Positions 1-6,872 of a DNA stretch of 32,574 bases are shown in pieces (the first letter of the stretch is position 1; each line of letters begins with the position of its first letter). This stretch comes from a virus. The stretch is from IMG/VR virus record IMGVR_UViG_3300045440_000148, positions 1 to 32,574 of that record; one strand, written 5' to 3'. The position numbers and the translations under genes were made by a program. The notes beneath the pieces were generated by a model that made no database searches, was not told where the DNA came from, and worked only from the letters and a program-made list of their open reading frames with translations.

Positions 1-1978
1 GGTTTGGATTAAACGGCCTGCCTTGTTCAAAGCGCGAATCGACCTCTTTACAAATGGCCGCGATCTGCATTTGGGTCAACGTCTGCGAGCCTTGCAGCGC
101 CTCTTCTAAGCGCTCTGTGATGACGCGAGGCAGCCCTGCTTCATTACGCATGTGAACGTGCAAGCGCTTATCGTGGGGCGCGTTGCTCTTGACCATTGCG
201 CCAATTAAAAACAATTGCTCGTCAGGGTCTACGTTTAGCGCGTGACTCCATTCGCTGTTCTGTTCTGTGCTTGCTGGCCAGATCGCAAAGGCAAACCGCG
301 CACCATCGACTAGCGCGGTAGAGCCGCGCATCGCAGCTCGCGCATCGGCGGCCGTGCGAATGGTCTGCGAACCCTCTTTGCGCATGTGGTGGGTGACGAT
401 CACTGTTGCCTGCGTTTCGGCGCAAAGCTTGGCCATCTGTGTCCACCAATATTGCCCCGCCGTGGGGTCGCTCGTAATGTCAGCGTGAACCATCGCCTGC
501 AGCGGATCAAAAATAATAAGCACTAGGCCTTCAATGGCACTCAACTGGTCAAACAAATCCTGATAGGCCTGCGTGATGTGCAGCCCACCGGAGTCTTGCT
601 TGATGATCGGGAACACGCCGCCTGCGTCCGGCAGCGGGATAAGAGTCAGGTTTTCTTTCAGGCGCTCATACTGCTCTGGCGTTGTGATGGATTTCAAGCG
701 CCGGTGAATTGTCCCTTGGGAATCCTCAGCGCTCAGGTATACAACCTTGCCAAAGTTTTTAATCTTGTTACCCATGAAGGTCGGCGCAACTTCGTGCCAC
801 TCGTTGCCCCCGCTCGCCACGTTTATCGCCAGATCGAGCATCATAAAACTCTTGCCCAAACCCCCTTGAGCGCAGAACAGGCCAGCGACACCCATCTCTG
901 CTACACCTTCGATCAACCATTTCATCGGCGCTGGCTCTCCCATGTATCTCTCAAAAGACCAATCCGAAATCAGTAGTCTGGGCGGGGCTACAACTGTCGG
1001 CTTGGTTGGAAAATCAAACTCTGTCGGATCTGATCTGGGCTGCTTTGTCACGATGCCCTCTGTTTTGATCCTTGCCTTCAACGCCTCCAGTACGCGCAGA
1101 TCGCCGCGCTTGCCGCGCTTGAGCTGATAGGTAGCCTTCTCAACAAACTGATCCAAGCCTCGACCATCGGCAGCTAAGCTCGCGCCGCGAGCCTTTACCG
1201 AGTCCTCATACTGAGGCCAGCCGCGCTCTACTATTTGATCTACAGTGGGCAGCGTGTGGTGTTCCTCAAAGTGGGCGAAAATCGTGCGCACCACCACGCG
1301 CACCATAAAACTTTCGCGCCCGTCCGTTGTCTTGAATGGATGATCGCCGCGCACACTCTCCTGCAATTTGTGGCCATACTCGGCGTGCATCGCGCCTGTC
1401 GTGACCTGATCGAGCAACCAATTGGGCGCATCGGTCAGCTCGTCAAAGTCACACTGATACAGCTCGCCGTTGCGATGCACTGAGCCGCCTGCCACCACAA
1501 AGCCGCCTTCGCCGCGAATGTCTATGCCTTGTCCCAACACGTTCGAGTCGGTCACAATGGTTGCGTCATCAGGCATGCGATAGAAGTAGTGCTGGCCGCC
1601 GCTCCCCGTCTTAGTAGTCATAGTCGATGGCAAATCCTCATTGGCCATCTGCAAGGCGTGCAAGCTCTCAGCGCCAGCCTTACCCTCGCCAATGTCTACA
1701 TCGACCACAAACACCTTGCTGATTGCGCCAGTGATGATGCCAATGTTGTGGTTCTCGTACATGCCGCCGCGACCAAACCAAATCTCTAATTGGTCTGCGT
1801 CAATGGGCTTTGTTTGAAATCTTTTCCAGTTACCCACTGGATGCTTGCCAGGACTCGCGCACTTCGCACCGCGCTCGCAAGTGCATGCGCCAGCTCGTAC
1901 CGCATGGCAAGGGTAGGGTGTGAGTCCCCGCTTGAAATAGGCTTGCGCCATTTCAAGCAGGCCTTTGTTGTCTGTCAT
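1..1978 (-). CDS. Bifunctional primase-polymerase / RepA-type helicase, 3' end cut by window edge
   Basis: Replicative initiator that probably primes and unwinds phage DNA. The frame opens at ATG 1978 and stays open for 659 codons to the left edge, so the C-terminus is missing. The N-terminal part (about residues 1-200) resembles prim-pol domains: a Cys-rich start (HAVRAGACTCERGAKC), VFVVDVD near residue 95 as the likely metal-binding Asp pair, and GSGGQHYFY further on. The second half is a RecA-fold helicase: Walker A GGLGKS near residue 375, Walker B-like VLIIFDPLQA, then THHMRK. This is the layout of phage and plasmid prim-pol plus RepA/AAA_25 proteins. It is the last early gene in the window, 68 bp after the SSB-like gene. 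A separate primase or helicase is not seen elsewhere. Family assignment is by motif recognition; the domain boundary is approximate. Confidence 0.85.
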   Translation of the reverse strand, partial: MTDNKGLLEMAQAYFKRGLTPYPCHAVRAGACTCERGAKCASPGKHPVGNWKRFQTKPIDADQLEIWFGRGGMYENHNIGIITGAISKVFVVDVDIGEGKAGAESLHALQMANEDLPSTMTTKTGSGGQHYFYRMPDDATIVTDSNVLGQGIDIRGEGGFVVAGGSVHRNGELYQCDFDELTDAPNWLLDQVTTGAMHAEYGHKLQESVRGDHPFKTTDGRESFMVRVVVRTIFAHFEEHHTLPTVDQIVERGWPQYEDSVKARGASLAADGRGLDQFVEKATYQLKRGKRGDLRVLEALKARIKTEGIVTKQPRSDPTEFDFPTKPTVVAPPRLLISDWSFERYMGEPAPMKWLIEGVAEMGVAGLFCAQGGLGKSFMMLDLAINVASGGNEWHEVAPTFMGNKIKNFGKVVYLSAEDSQGTIHRRLKSITTPEQYERLKENLTLIPLPDAGGVFPIIKQDSGGLHITQAYQDLFDQLSAIEGLVLIIFDPLQAMVHADITSDPTAGQYWWTQMAKLCAETQATVIVTHHMRKEGSQTIRTAADARAAMRGSTALVDGARFAFAIWPASTEQNSEWSHALNVDPDEQLFLIGAMVKSNAPHDKRLHVHMRNEAGLPRVITERLEEALQGSQTLTQMQIAAICKEVDSRFEQGRPFNPN

Positions 1979-2000
1979 TATTGTTTTTGCCCCGCACTGC

Positions 2001-2030
2001 AAAAAAAACGCCCCCGCCTCCGTCGAGGCG
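2001..2030 (-). terminator. Weak terminator-like hairpin between SSB-like and primase-helicase genes
   Basis: On the minus strand a perfect 6-bp stem (CGCCTC/GAGGCG, 2015-2030, 4-nt loop) is followed, after 6 nt, by eight T (A run at 2001-2008). The gap between stem and T tract is longer than in a standard intrinsic terminator, so it may only attenuate early transcription into the helicase gene. Confidence 0.4.
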
Positions 2031-2046
2031 AGAGCTACCTAAAAAC

Positions 2047-2643
2047 TCAAAACTCCTCAGCTTCCTCTACCTTGGCCTTCGGGGCTTTGGATGCTTTGGG
2101 TGCGGGTTGAGCTGCAGGTTCGGGTGCTGCCTCACCACCGCCAAGCTCAGCGGGTCGGGCAACAAATTTGACTAATTCAAAAGTCGGGATGCGGGTCGTG
2201 CCTTTGCCGATCTTGGTAGCCGCCGCCCCTGTGATCTTCACCACCGGCACAACGCCTTTACCGAACTCGGCCTCGCACTGGTTGTAAAGCTTTTTGATGA
2301 ACTCGGTGCTGCCTGTCTGCGAGCTATTGAACTCGCGCACTGGCTCTTGCCCATCTTGGCCGAACATCGCTTTGCTAAAAAAGCTCACCAAAAATCCAGA
2401 CTTCCACTCCTGATCCGTGTCGGGCTTTGCTGTTTGCTTATTGTCTGGCCAGATTTGCCACTCGCGTAAGCCCTCACCAAGCAACAACCAGCCCAACTGA
2501 ATCCGCTCTACGTCAATGACCACTGGCGCCGACATTTCAAACTCAATTGCGCCATCGTCCGAACTCATTTCCCAAGCGTTGATGCTGGGCTTAAAACGAA
2601 TGTACGGTTTAACCTCACCGCCGCTGCCAAAATTTAAAGGCAT
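2047..2643 (-). CDS. Probable single-stranded DNA-binding protein
   Basis: 198 residues starting at ATG 2643, with AGGAGA 6 nt upstream. The body (about 1-160) is mixed beta-rich sequence with several aromatic residues (WLLLGEGLREWQIW, EWKSGFLVSFF). The tail (about 165-198) is Ala/Pro/Lys-rich and ends in VEEAEEF. An acidic C-terminal tail finishing in Phe is the hallmark of replisome-recruiting SSBs (E. coli SSB, T7 gp2.5). Its place between nuclease/resolvase genes and the primase-helicase supports this role. No OB-fold motif can be proved by eye, so the call rests on tail and context. The alternative is an unrelated early protein of unknown function. Confidence 0.55.
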   Translation of the reverse strand: MPLNFGSGGEVKPYIRFKPSINAWEMSSDDGAIEFEMSAPVVIDVERIQLGWLLLGEGLREWQIWPDNKQTAKPDTDQEWKSGFLVSFFSKAMFGQDGQEPVREFNSSQTGSTEFIKKLYNQCEAEFGKGVVPVVKITGAAATKIGKGTTRIPTFELVKFVARPAELGGGEAAPEPAAQPAPKASKAPKAKVEEAEEF

Positions 2644-2690
2644 TTTCTTTCTCCTGTTATCGCAACATTTCTCTGGCGTTGCTTGACCAG

Positions 2691-2942
2691 CTAATCGTCA
2701 GTGTTAATAAATTTAGGTGTGCCGCCCTCCCGTAGGTACTGCTCGTAGCGCACCGCAATCGCTCTAATCTCATCGCGGTCTGCCATTGCCCATTTACAAA
2801 TCAAGTTGAAGTCGTGTTCGTCATAGAGAAGCCACTGTCGAGCTGAGTCGCAAATTGTGCTGTTGACCCAGCCCAGCCCACGCATGTCGTTAAACGCTTG
2901 GACAATCACCGCAAAAAACAGATCGGCTTCCCGCGTGCGCAT
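2691..2942 (-). CDS. Small early protein of unknown function
   Basis: 83 residues; not recognised. Soluble and acidic at the C-terminus, with conserved-looking aromatic and Cys residues (WVNSTICDSARQWL, DFNLICKWAM) that suggest a small helical domain. The start at 2942 lies 2 nt after the stop of the nuclease gene, so it is probably translated by coupling; the upstream GAGTAG is a poor ribosome binding site. It sits inside the replication/recombination block, so a role in DNA metabolism is possible, but nothing in the sequence shows it. Confidence 0.6.
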   Translation of the reverse strand: MRTREADLFFAVIVQAFNDMRGLGWVNSTICDSARQWLLYDEHDFNLICKWAMADRDEIRAIAVRYEQYLREGGTPKFINTDD

Positions 2943-2944
2943 TG

Positions 2945-3748
2945 CTACTCAAGCAGCGGTAACAAATGCTCAGCCCCGCGCCAGTAAAAAGTAGACGGGT
3001 CATGCGGTGCGCTGCGCGTGAGCTGCGCGGGATCGTCAGAGAGCGACAGGTAGCGCTCTAAGCGTGCGGCCTGACTCTTGACCAGACCTAAGCACGCATC
3101 CATCTGCTCGCCAGTGATTTCGTGCCACACAACTTTTTTAGGCGTGACGTACAAAAACTTCACCGGACATTTTTTTGCCATCGCGTAGACGCTGGCTTGG
3201 ATCGCGTGAGCCTGCGAGAACTCGGAAGGTGCGCGGCCAGTAGTCTTGAGATCAATCACCAGCGGGGCATCTTCGTAATAGAAGTCTAGAAACCCCTTAA
3301 TGTGGATCGTGCCGGCCTCGCCTTCGCGAAAGCGACAGGACAATCCAATCTCATGCTGCACACTGCCATCTTGTGCGGGTGTTGGTTTGCCAAAGGGGCG
3401 CAAAGCACCAAGCGCAAGCGGTGTCATCGCAATAACTTCTTGGCGAAACTTGTCGCGATCCTCTAGCCCAAAGAAAAACTCTGAGCGCATGGCCGTATCA
3501 AACGCCTCAAGTGCTACGCCCACACACTCTTCATCGTCTGCGTCAGTAAACAATCCGTGCGATACGCCGGACTCGACTGCTTTGCCGCGCTCGGCTGCGC
3601 CCCCGCTTGGGAAACGCTCGTTCATCAAGTAGCGCACGCACCATGCACTCATTGAGCCTGCCGCCATATTGATCGAGCTAGGACTCAAGTGCTGAATACC
3701 GTGCTTGGTAAATCCATTATGTTGGTTGTCTTTCGTCACTTCATACAC
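2945..3748 (-). CDS. PD-(D/E)XK family nuclease (RecB/Cas4-like exonuclease)
   Basis: 267 residues. The core motifs run in the order expected for RecB-type PD-(D/E)XK nucleases: E59 in RGKAVESG, D155 in IKGFLDF, D166-L-K168 in LVIDLKTTGR, and the Q184-x3-Y188 motif in IQASVYAM. It probably degrades or trims DNA ends in phage recombination or replication. There is no helicase domain and no clear Fe-S Cys cluster, so it is a stand-alone nuclease. The start codon overlaps the end of the RuvC-like gene by 8 nt, and the small 83-residue gene follows 2 nt downstream, indicating one early operon. Confidence 0.85.
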   Translation of the reverse strand: MYEVTKDNQHNGFTKHGIQHLSPSSINMAAGSMSAWCVRYLMNERFPSGGAAERGKAVESGVSHGLFTDADDEECVGVALEAFDTAMRSEFFFGLEDRDKFRQEVIAMTPLALGALRPFGKPTPAQDGSVQHEIGLSCRFREGEAGTIHIKGFLDFYYEDAPLVIDLKTTGRAPSEFSQAHAIQASVYAMAKKCPVKFLYVTPKKVVWHEITGEQMDACLGLVKSQAARLERYLSLSDDPAQLTRSAPHDPSTFYWRGAEHLLPLLE

Positions 3749-4238
3749 CTTTGGCCAAAAAATTGAGATAAGTTTGGGTTGCGCCCCAATGCGCTATAAG
3801 TGCAGCATCAGCGCGGCCATCGTCTTTAGCGCGTGAGAAATAATGTACTGATTCAGGGTAGAGCTGGATTGCTCGCAGCCTGTTGGCATCTTTGCCTTTG
3901 GCCACGCCCAGATCGCGTTGCCACTTCTGCGGCGTCACAAAGCTGTAGGGTATTTGCAGCGCACCTAATACACCGCGAATGATTCCGTAGCTCACGCCAA
4001 AATTAAACATGCTAGTCACGCCTTGGTTCGGCCGCGCCGAAACAAACTCTAAAAATGCGTGCGTGGGTTTTACTCGTTGCAAAATTTCAGCGACCTGATG
4101 CTCGTTAACTTGTCGCTTAGTTGTTTTTGACGATTGCAACGTCACTGTCGGCATGTCATGGCACACCAAAAGCTTTTGGCTCTGGTCAAGCACTGCAATT
4201 GCGCCACTTAGTCCGGGGTCGATACCAATAATTATCAT
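3741..4238 (-). CDS. RuvC-like Holliday junction resolvase
   Basis: 165 residues, the usual size for phage RuvC-like resolvases. The RNase H-fold acidic residues are visible: D7 in GIDPGLSGA, E64 in AFLEFVSA, and D139/D140 with D144 in DDGRADAAL. The sequence SARPNQGVTSMFNFG is typical of the phage branch. It would cut Holliday junctions or branched DNA during replication and before packaging. There is a weak ribosome binding site before ATG 4238, 6 nt after the stop of the 87-residue gene. Its 3' end overlaps the nuclease gene by 8 nt. Confidence 0.87.
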   Translation of the reverse strand: MIIIGIDPGLSGAIAVLDQSQKLLVCHDMPTVTLQSSKTTKRQVNEHQVAEILQRVKPTHAFLEFVSARPNQGVTSMFNFGVSYGIIRGVLGALQIPYSFVTPQKWQRDLGVAKGKDANRLRAIQLYPESVHYFSRAKDDGRADAALIAHWGATQTYLNFLAKGV

Positions 4239-4244
4239 TGTTGA

Positions 4245-4508
4245 TTACGCAGTTTGCTTTTTTGGAGAACCGATAACCGCTGAAACCGAGCGTACCTTTG
4301 CCAAGATTGCTTTGGCTTGATAGCTATTCAGTATTTTGTTTGCGACTTCTTTGGCTTCAGGCTCGCCGCGCTCCGCAAGAACTTCAACCATGTTGATAGC
4401 AGCATCTACGTTTGCGTAGGTTGACCCGATTGCTCCACATAAAACAAGTGAAGCCCAACCTAAATCATCTAGCTGCTCTTGCCTAGTGACTTCGCTATCG
4501 TTCTTCAT
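4245..4508 (-). CDS. Small early protein of unknown function
   Basis: 87 residues; not recognised. Mostly alpha-helical in character, with an Ala-rich middle (residues about 17-40, LVLCGAIGSTYANVDAAINMVEVLAERGE) that is not long enough to be a convincing membrane segment. AGGGGAC precedes ATG 4508. It starts 2 nt after the stop of the Cro-like gene and is therefore the second gene of the early operon. That position often holds CII-like, antitermination or replication-control proteins, but no such motif is visible. Confidence 0.6.
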   Translation of the reverse strand: MKNDSEVTRQEQLDDLGWASLVLCGAIGSTYANVDAAINMVEVLAERGEPEAKEVANKILNSYQAKAILAKVRSVSAVIGSPKKQTA

Positions 4509-4510
4509 AT

Positions 4511-4738
4511 TTAGTCCCCTGTAATGTATTGGTTGATTTTGAGAGGCAGCTCGCCTTTCTCAGACAGGCCAATCAAAGCGACTAAATGCCTCGACGGAAT
4601 GCTGTCCCTGACCTTCCACTTCTCAATAACGTGGCTGCTAACTGGGCAACCGGCCTTGTGCATAAGCGTTGATAGGGCTGTAACCCCGCCTAAGTCGGTA
4701 ATGATTTGTCGCGCATTAAGACGCATTTTTAATGGCAT
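4511..4738 (-). CDS. Cro-like helix-turn-helix regulator
   Basis: 75 residues. A Cro/YdaS-type HTH is visible: ARQIITDLGGVTALSTLMHK followed by SSHVIEKWKVRDSIPSRHL, the pattern of a small phage regulator in which the KW segment ends the recognition helix. It is the first minus-strand gene after the divergent control region and has a strong AAGGAG (4744-4749) before ATG 4738. By position it should be the lytic-side repressor of the CI promoter, binding the repeats at 4833-4883. It is too short for any other domain. Confidence 0.75.
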   Translation of the reverse strand: MPLKMRLNARQIITDLGGVTALSTLMHKAGCPVSSHVIEKWKVRDSIPSRHLVALIGLSEKGELPLKINQYITGD

Positions 4739-4810
4739 AAAACTCCTTAGTACATGTTTTGTTTAAAAATTTAAAGCCGAATTTAAGTGAATTTCACTAT
4801 ATGAACACTT

Positions 4811-4839
4811 AATATATTGAATAAAATATAAATTGTCAC
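4811..4839 (-). promoter_or_regulatory. Early lytic promoter driving the Cro-like gene
   Basis: On the minus strand GTGACA (4839-4834; 5/6 to the -35 consensus) is followed by a 17-nt spacer and TATATT (4816-4811; 5/6 to the -10 consensus). Transcription would begin near 4804, giving a leader of about 65 nt before the Cro-like ATG at 4738. The -35 lies inside the first operator-like repeat (4833-4851), so repressor binding there would block it. Confidence 0.65.
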
Positions 4840-4860
4840 GGAAATTTTGTCTGTTAAATT
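4833..4860 (+). promoter_or_regulatory. Candidate promoter for the cI-xis-int operon
   Basis: TTGTCA (4833-4838; 5/6) and TAAATT (4855-4860; 4/6) with a 16-nt spacer point towards the CI-like gene. A second, weaker option is TTGTAC (4866-4871) with CATAAA (4889-4894), 17-nt spacer. Both lie within the repeat block, so either would be under repressor or Cro control. The sequence alone cannot choose between them. Confidence 0.4.
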
Positions 4861-4883
4861 AGGCGTTGTACCGATATTTTGTC
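4833..4883. promoter_or_regulatory. Immunity operator region: two related 18-19-nt repeats
   Basis: TTGTCACGGAAATTTTGTC (4833-4851) and TTGTACCGATATTTTGTC (4866-4883) are imperfect direct repeats sharing ATTTTGTC exactly, 32 bp (about three helical turns) apart. A further TGTC/GACA inverted pair (TGTCACCGACA) lies at 4899-4909. The first repeat covers the -35 of the minus-strand early promoter. The whole 4739-4934 region is AT-rich and codes for nothing; it also carries AGGAGGA (4924-4930), the strong ribosome binding site of the GTG-started repressor. Confidence 0.55.
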
Positions 4884-4934
4884 CGGAACATAAAGGCTGT
4901 CACCGACAATGCTGCATTAACTTAGGAGGAAGTT

Positions 4935-5360
4935 GTGGTCACACACAAAACTCAACCACCGGCACTACCGCAGGCCGTGGCGAACGCAGTCAGCGACACC
5001 AAAGCTGAATTCGCAAAGCGGGTTTATAAAAGAATGATGGACAAAGGCTGGAATCAAAGCCAGTTAGCAAGATACTCAGGACTGCCACGCGACTCCATCA
5101 GCGTGTATGTGCGTGGGCGCAGCTTGCCAACGCCACAAAGTCTACAAAAGCTAAGCACTTGCTTGGGCTGCGCACCGGAAGACTTACTGTCCACCTATGC
5201 ACAGGCCTCCGCTGAGATTCAGCCTACGCGTCTGGAGCTGCGCGAAATTCACGGCGAGCCGGACTACATGTGGATCAAGTTAAACGCGCGATTCAAAAAA
5301 GAAACGGCATTAAAAATTCTGATGTTGGCAGGGCAGGATGATGCTGATCTCGGAGGATGA
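4935..5360 (+). CDS. CI-like repressor, short form without peptidase domain
   Basis: 141 residues from GTG 4935, chosen because AGGAGGA ends 4 nt upstream. An XRE-type HTH spans about residues 24-70 (EFAKRVYKRMMDKGWNQSQL, then ARYSGLPRDSISVYVRGRSL), the typical fold of phage repressors. The remaining C-terminal 55 or so residues are charged and lack the Ser-Lys peptidase of LexA/CI-S24 repressors. It probably maintains lysogeny by binding the 4833-4909 repeats. Being divergent from a Cro-like gene and first in an operon with xis and int supports this. Without an S24 domain, RecA-stimulated self-cleavage is not expected, so induction would need another route. Confidence 0.8.
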   Translation: MVTHKTQPPALPQAVANAVSDTKAEFAKRVYKRMMDKGWNQSQLARYSGLPRDSISVYVRGRSLPTPQSLQKLSTCLGCAPEDLLSTYAQASAEIQPTRLELREIHGEPDYMWIKLNARFKKETALKILMLAGQDDADLGG

Positions 5361-5646
5361 AGCCGCAAAAAGGTTAGGCCGCAGCAAGCGCTTTGTGTAT
5401 GAGCTACGAAAGCGCGGAGCAATTCGTTACTTGCCCAGCGCTGGGCGCGCAAAGGTAATGATTGATGAAGAGAGTTTGAACGCTTATATAAAGGAAAGTC
5501 TATGCCAAGAAAAACAATCCCCCCACGCATTGAGGAACGGGAGGGGTTCTACTACGTCATCCACAGCGAGTCAGGCCGCAGCCGCAGAACGAGCCTTCGG
5601 ACAGATGATTTTTACATCGCGCAGCAACGCTTTCAAGGATGGTTAG
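5338..5646 (+). CDS. Excisionase-like DNA-binding protein overlapping integrase
   Basis: 102 residues. Residues 1-55 (MMLISEDEAAKRLGRSKRFV, YELRKRGAIRYLPSAGRAKV, then MIDEESLNAYI) match the winged-helix HTH_17/AlpA-excisionase pattern. Residues 56-102 are low-complexity (Ser/Thr/Ala-rich) and are encoded in the region that also codes for the integrase N-terminus in another frame. The start overlaps the end of the repressor gene by 23 nt; ATG 5341 is an alternative. The role would be to direct integrase towards excision. Being next to int and near attP supports this; a transcription-regulator role is the alternative. Confidence 0.7.
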   Translation: MMLISEDEAAKRLGRSKRFVYELRKRGAIRYLPSAGRAKVMIDEESLNAYIKESLCQEKQSPHALRNGRGSTTSSTASQAAAAERAFGQMIFTSRSNAFKDG

Positions 5647-6602
5647 CAGAACACGCAAAGTTTCAGAACACGCGCACACAACTTGTGTTCTCAAAATGCA
5701 CTGAGCTGTACCTCAAGCAGCACGCTCACAAAGCCGCATCACCTCAGAGCCTATACTCGCTTTGCAAAATCTTAAACCGACATTTTGGGGATTTTGTCCT
5801 CACTGAAATCACTGCGCCGGACATACAAACATACGTCAAAGAACGCCTTGTTGGCATCAAGATTGAGCTGGCCGATGGGGGTAAAGAAACACTGTCACCA
5901 GTAAAGAGCGGCACGTTGCGCAAGGAGTTGACGATCATGCGTGCCGTGTTTAATTTCATGGCCAAACGCGTCGAGCCGAAAGAGCTGCGCGTGGACATTC
6001 GTGACCTGGCATTTGTTGAGCTGCCGCCAGCAGGCGCTCCGCGTGATCGCGTCTTTTCTGATGACGAGATTGCCAAAATTCGCCGCCTAATTAAACCGCC
6101 CTCGCCTCCGGCCAAGATGACCAGACTGCAGATTTACTTGCATTTGCTAATTGAAACCGGCGCTAGATCCACGGCGGTGCGAGAACTTGAATGGAGTCAG
6201 GTTGACTTAGAAAACGGTTTTATTAGGCTTAACCCTTTTGGCAGGCAGCAGACAAACAAACGCCGCCCGATCGTACCAATCAGTGACGAGCTGGCGCCGA
6301 TCTTAAAACGCGCCAAAGAGGAATCGAGCAGCGCTTATGTCTGTATTACCAACGGCGATCTGCGCAAAACCTTTGAAAGATTTATGAAGCGCCACCAGTT
6401 TAAAGGCACTAGCGCCCATACGTTTAGGCATACTTTTGCCACGCGGCTTGCCCAAGCTGGCGTGTCTTTAGTCGAGATTAGTCAACTGTTGGGCGATCAG
6501 CTCACCACCGTTGAAAAGAATTATCTGCACCTCCAGCCATCCTTTCTGCGCCGCGCTATTAACTCATTAAGCACGGCTAGAATGTCTGCCACTGACCGTT
6601 GA
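5502..6602 (+). CDS. int: Tyrosine recombinase integrase
   Basis: 366 residues from ATG 5502 with AAGGAAAG just upstream. The N-terminal arm-binding part (about 14-55, FYYVIHSESGRSRRTSLRTD) and SAM-like core-binding domain (about 60-160) are followed by the catalytic domain: R222 (TGARSTAVRELEW), likely K253, H306-x2-R309 (AHTFRHTFA) and nucleophile Y341 (EKNYLHL). The second-His position, usually His or Trp in LLGH, is Asp332 (LLGDQ). It would recombine attP (6794-6841) with a host tRNA-Arg gene. The start lies inside the excisionase-like gene (145-nt overlap), but the N-terminus matches integrases, so the overlap seems real. An inverted-repeat terminator follows. Confidence 0.95.
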   Translation: MPRKTIPPRIEEREGFYYVIHSESGRSRRTSLRTDDFYIAQQRFQGWLAEHAKFQNTRTQLVFSKCTELYLKQHAHKAASPQSLYSLCKILNRHFGDFVLTEITAPDIQTYVKERLVGIKIELADGGKETLSPVKSGTLRKELTIMRAVFNFMAKRVEPKELRVDIRDLAFVELPPAGAPRDRVFSDDEIAKIRRLIKPPSPPAKMTRLQIYLHLLIETGARSTAVRELEWSQVDLENGFIRLNPFGRQQTNKRRPIVPISDELAPILKRAKEESSSAYVCITNGDLRKTFERFMKRHQFKGTSAHTFRHTFATRLAQAGVSLVEISQLLGDQLTTVEKNYLHLQPSFLRRAINSLSTARMSATDR

Positions 6603-6620
6603 TTAACCTCCAAAGCAAAA

Positions 6621-6664
6621 AATAATAGAGCGCAATTGCGCTTTATTATTGCTCAACTTTTTTT
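6621..6664 (+). terminator. Integrase operon terminator with 30-bp near-perfect inverted repeat
   Basis: 6621-6650 is a 30-bp inverted repeat (two 15-nt arms with one G-T wobble, centred on AATT), starting 19 nt after the integrase stop. A run of seven T lies at 6658-6664. An alternative stem pairing GAGC with GCTC (6651-6654) ends only 3 nt before the T run, which fits an intrinsic terminator better. The same arm sequence recurs downstream, so the element may also serve as a protein-binding site. Confidence 0.6.
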
Positions 6665-6702
6665 GGATTTACCTATGGCGCTCAAATAATAGAGCGCAAT
6701 TG
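6621..6702 (+). repeat. 18-nt exact direct repeat upstream of attP
   Basis: AATAATAGAGCGCAATTG occurs at 6621-6638 and 6685-6702, 64 bp apart. The first copy also forms the left arm of the 30-bp inverted repeat, so its near-complement lies at 6633-6650. The copies lie about 90-175 bp before the attP core, a distance typical of integrase arm-type sites; this role is inferred. Confidence 0.7.
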
Positions 6703-6713
6703 GTGTAGGTTAA

Positions 6714-6868
6714 CCAACAGACATACTCCATACAACACATCTCAAGACCCGCGAAAAGCCTATATTTGTTGTCTGCCAGACAATTTTAAATAAGCCCTTC
6801 TAAGGCGTGGGTCACTGGTTCGACTCCAGTCGGCAGCACCAGTTTTCCCTATGAAGTTTGTCTGTTGG
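6714..6868. repeat. Inverted repeats bracketing the attP core
   Basis: CCAACAGACA (6714-6723) and its exact complement TGTCTGTTGG (6859-6868) flank the core at 71 and 18 bp. Between them, TTGTCTG-C-CAGACAA (6769-6783) is a perfect 7-bp-arm palindrome 10 bp before the core. All contain the word TTGTCTG or its complement, consistent with binding sites for integrase, excisionase or the repressor at attP. Confidence 0.55.
6794..6841 (+). other. attP: attP core: 3' half of a tRNA-Arg (anticodon TCT)
   Basis: Anticodon loop CTTCTAA (6797-6803; TCT anticodon), 3' anticodon stem GGCGT, variable loop, perfect T arm (ACTGG 6814-6818 / CCAGT 6826-6830 with loop TTCGACT), acceptor strand CGGCAGC, discriminator A and CCA (6839-6841). 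The 5' half of the tRNA is absent: the sequence before 6794 is unrelated and the 5' anticodon strand AAGCC no longer pairs fully. This is the segment that would restore the host tRNA on integration. It lies about 190 bp after int, with phage lysis genes on the other side, so it is attP and not an attL/attR. It is not a functional tRNA gene. Confidence 0.85.
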
Positions 6869-6872
6869 ACAC

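Noticed and set aside
6781-6841. Complete tRNA-Arg gene
   Set aside because: The D arm and 5' acceptor strand are missing and the 5' anticodon strand does not pair; it is only the att core.
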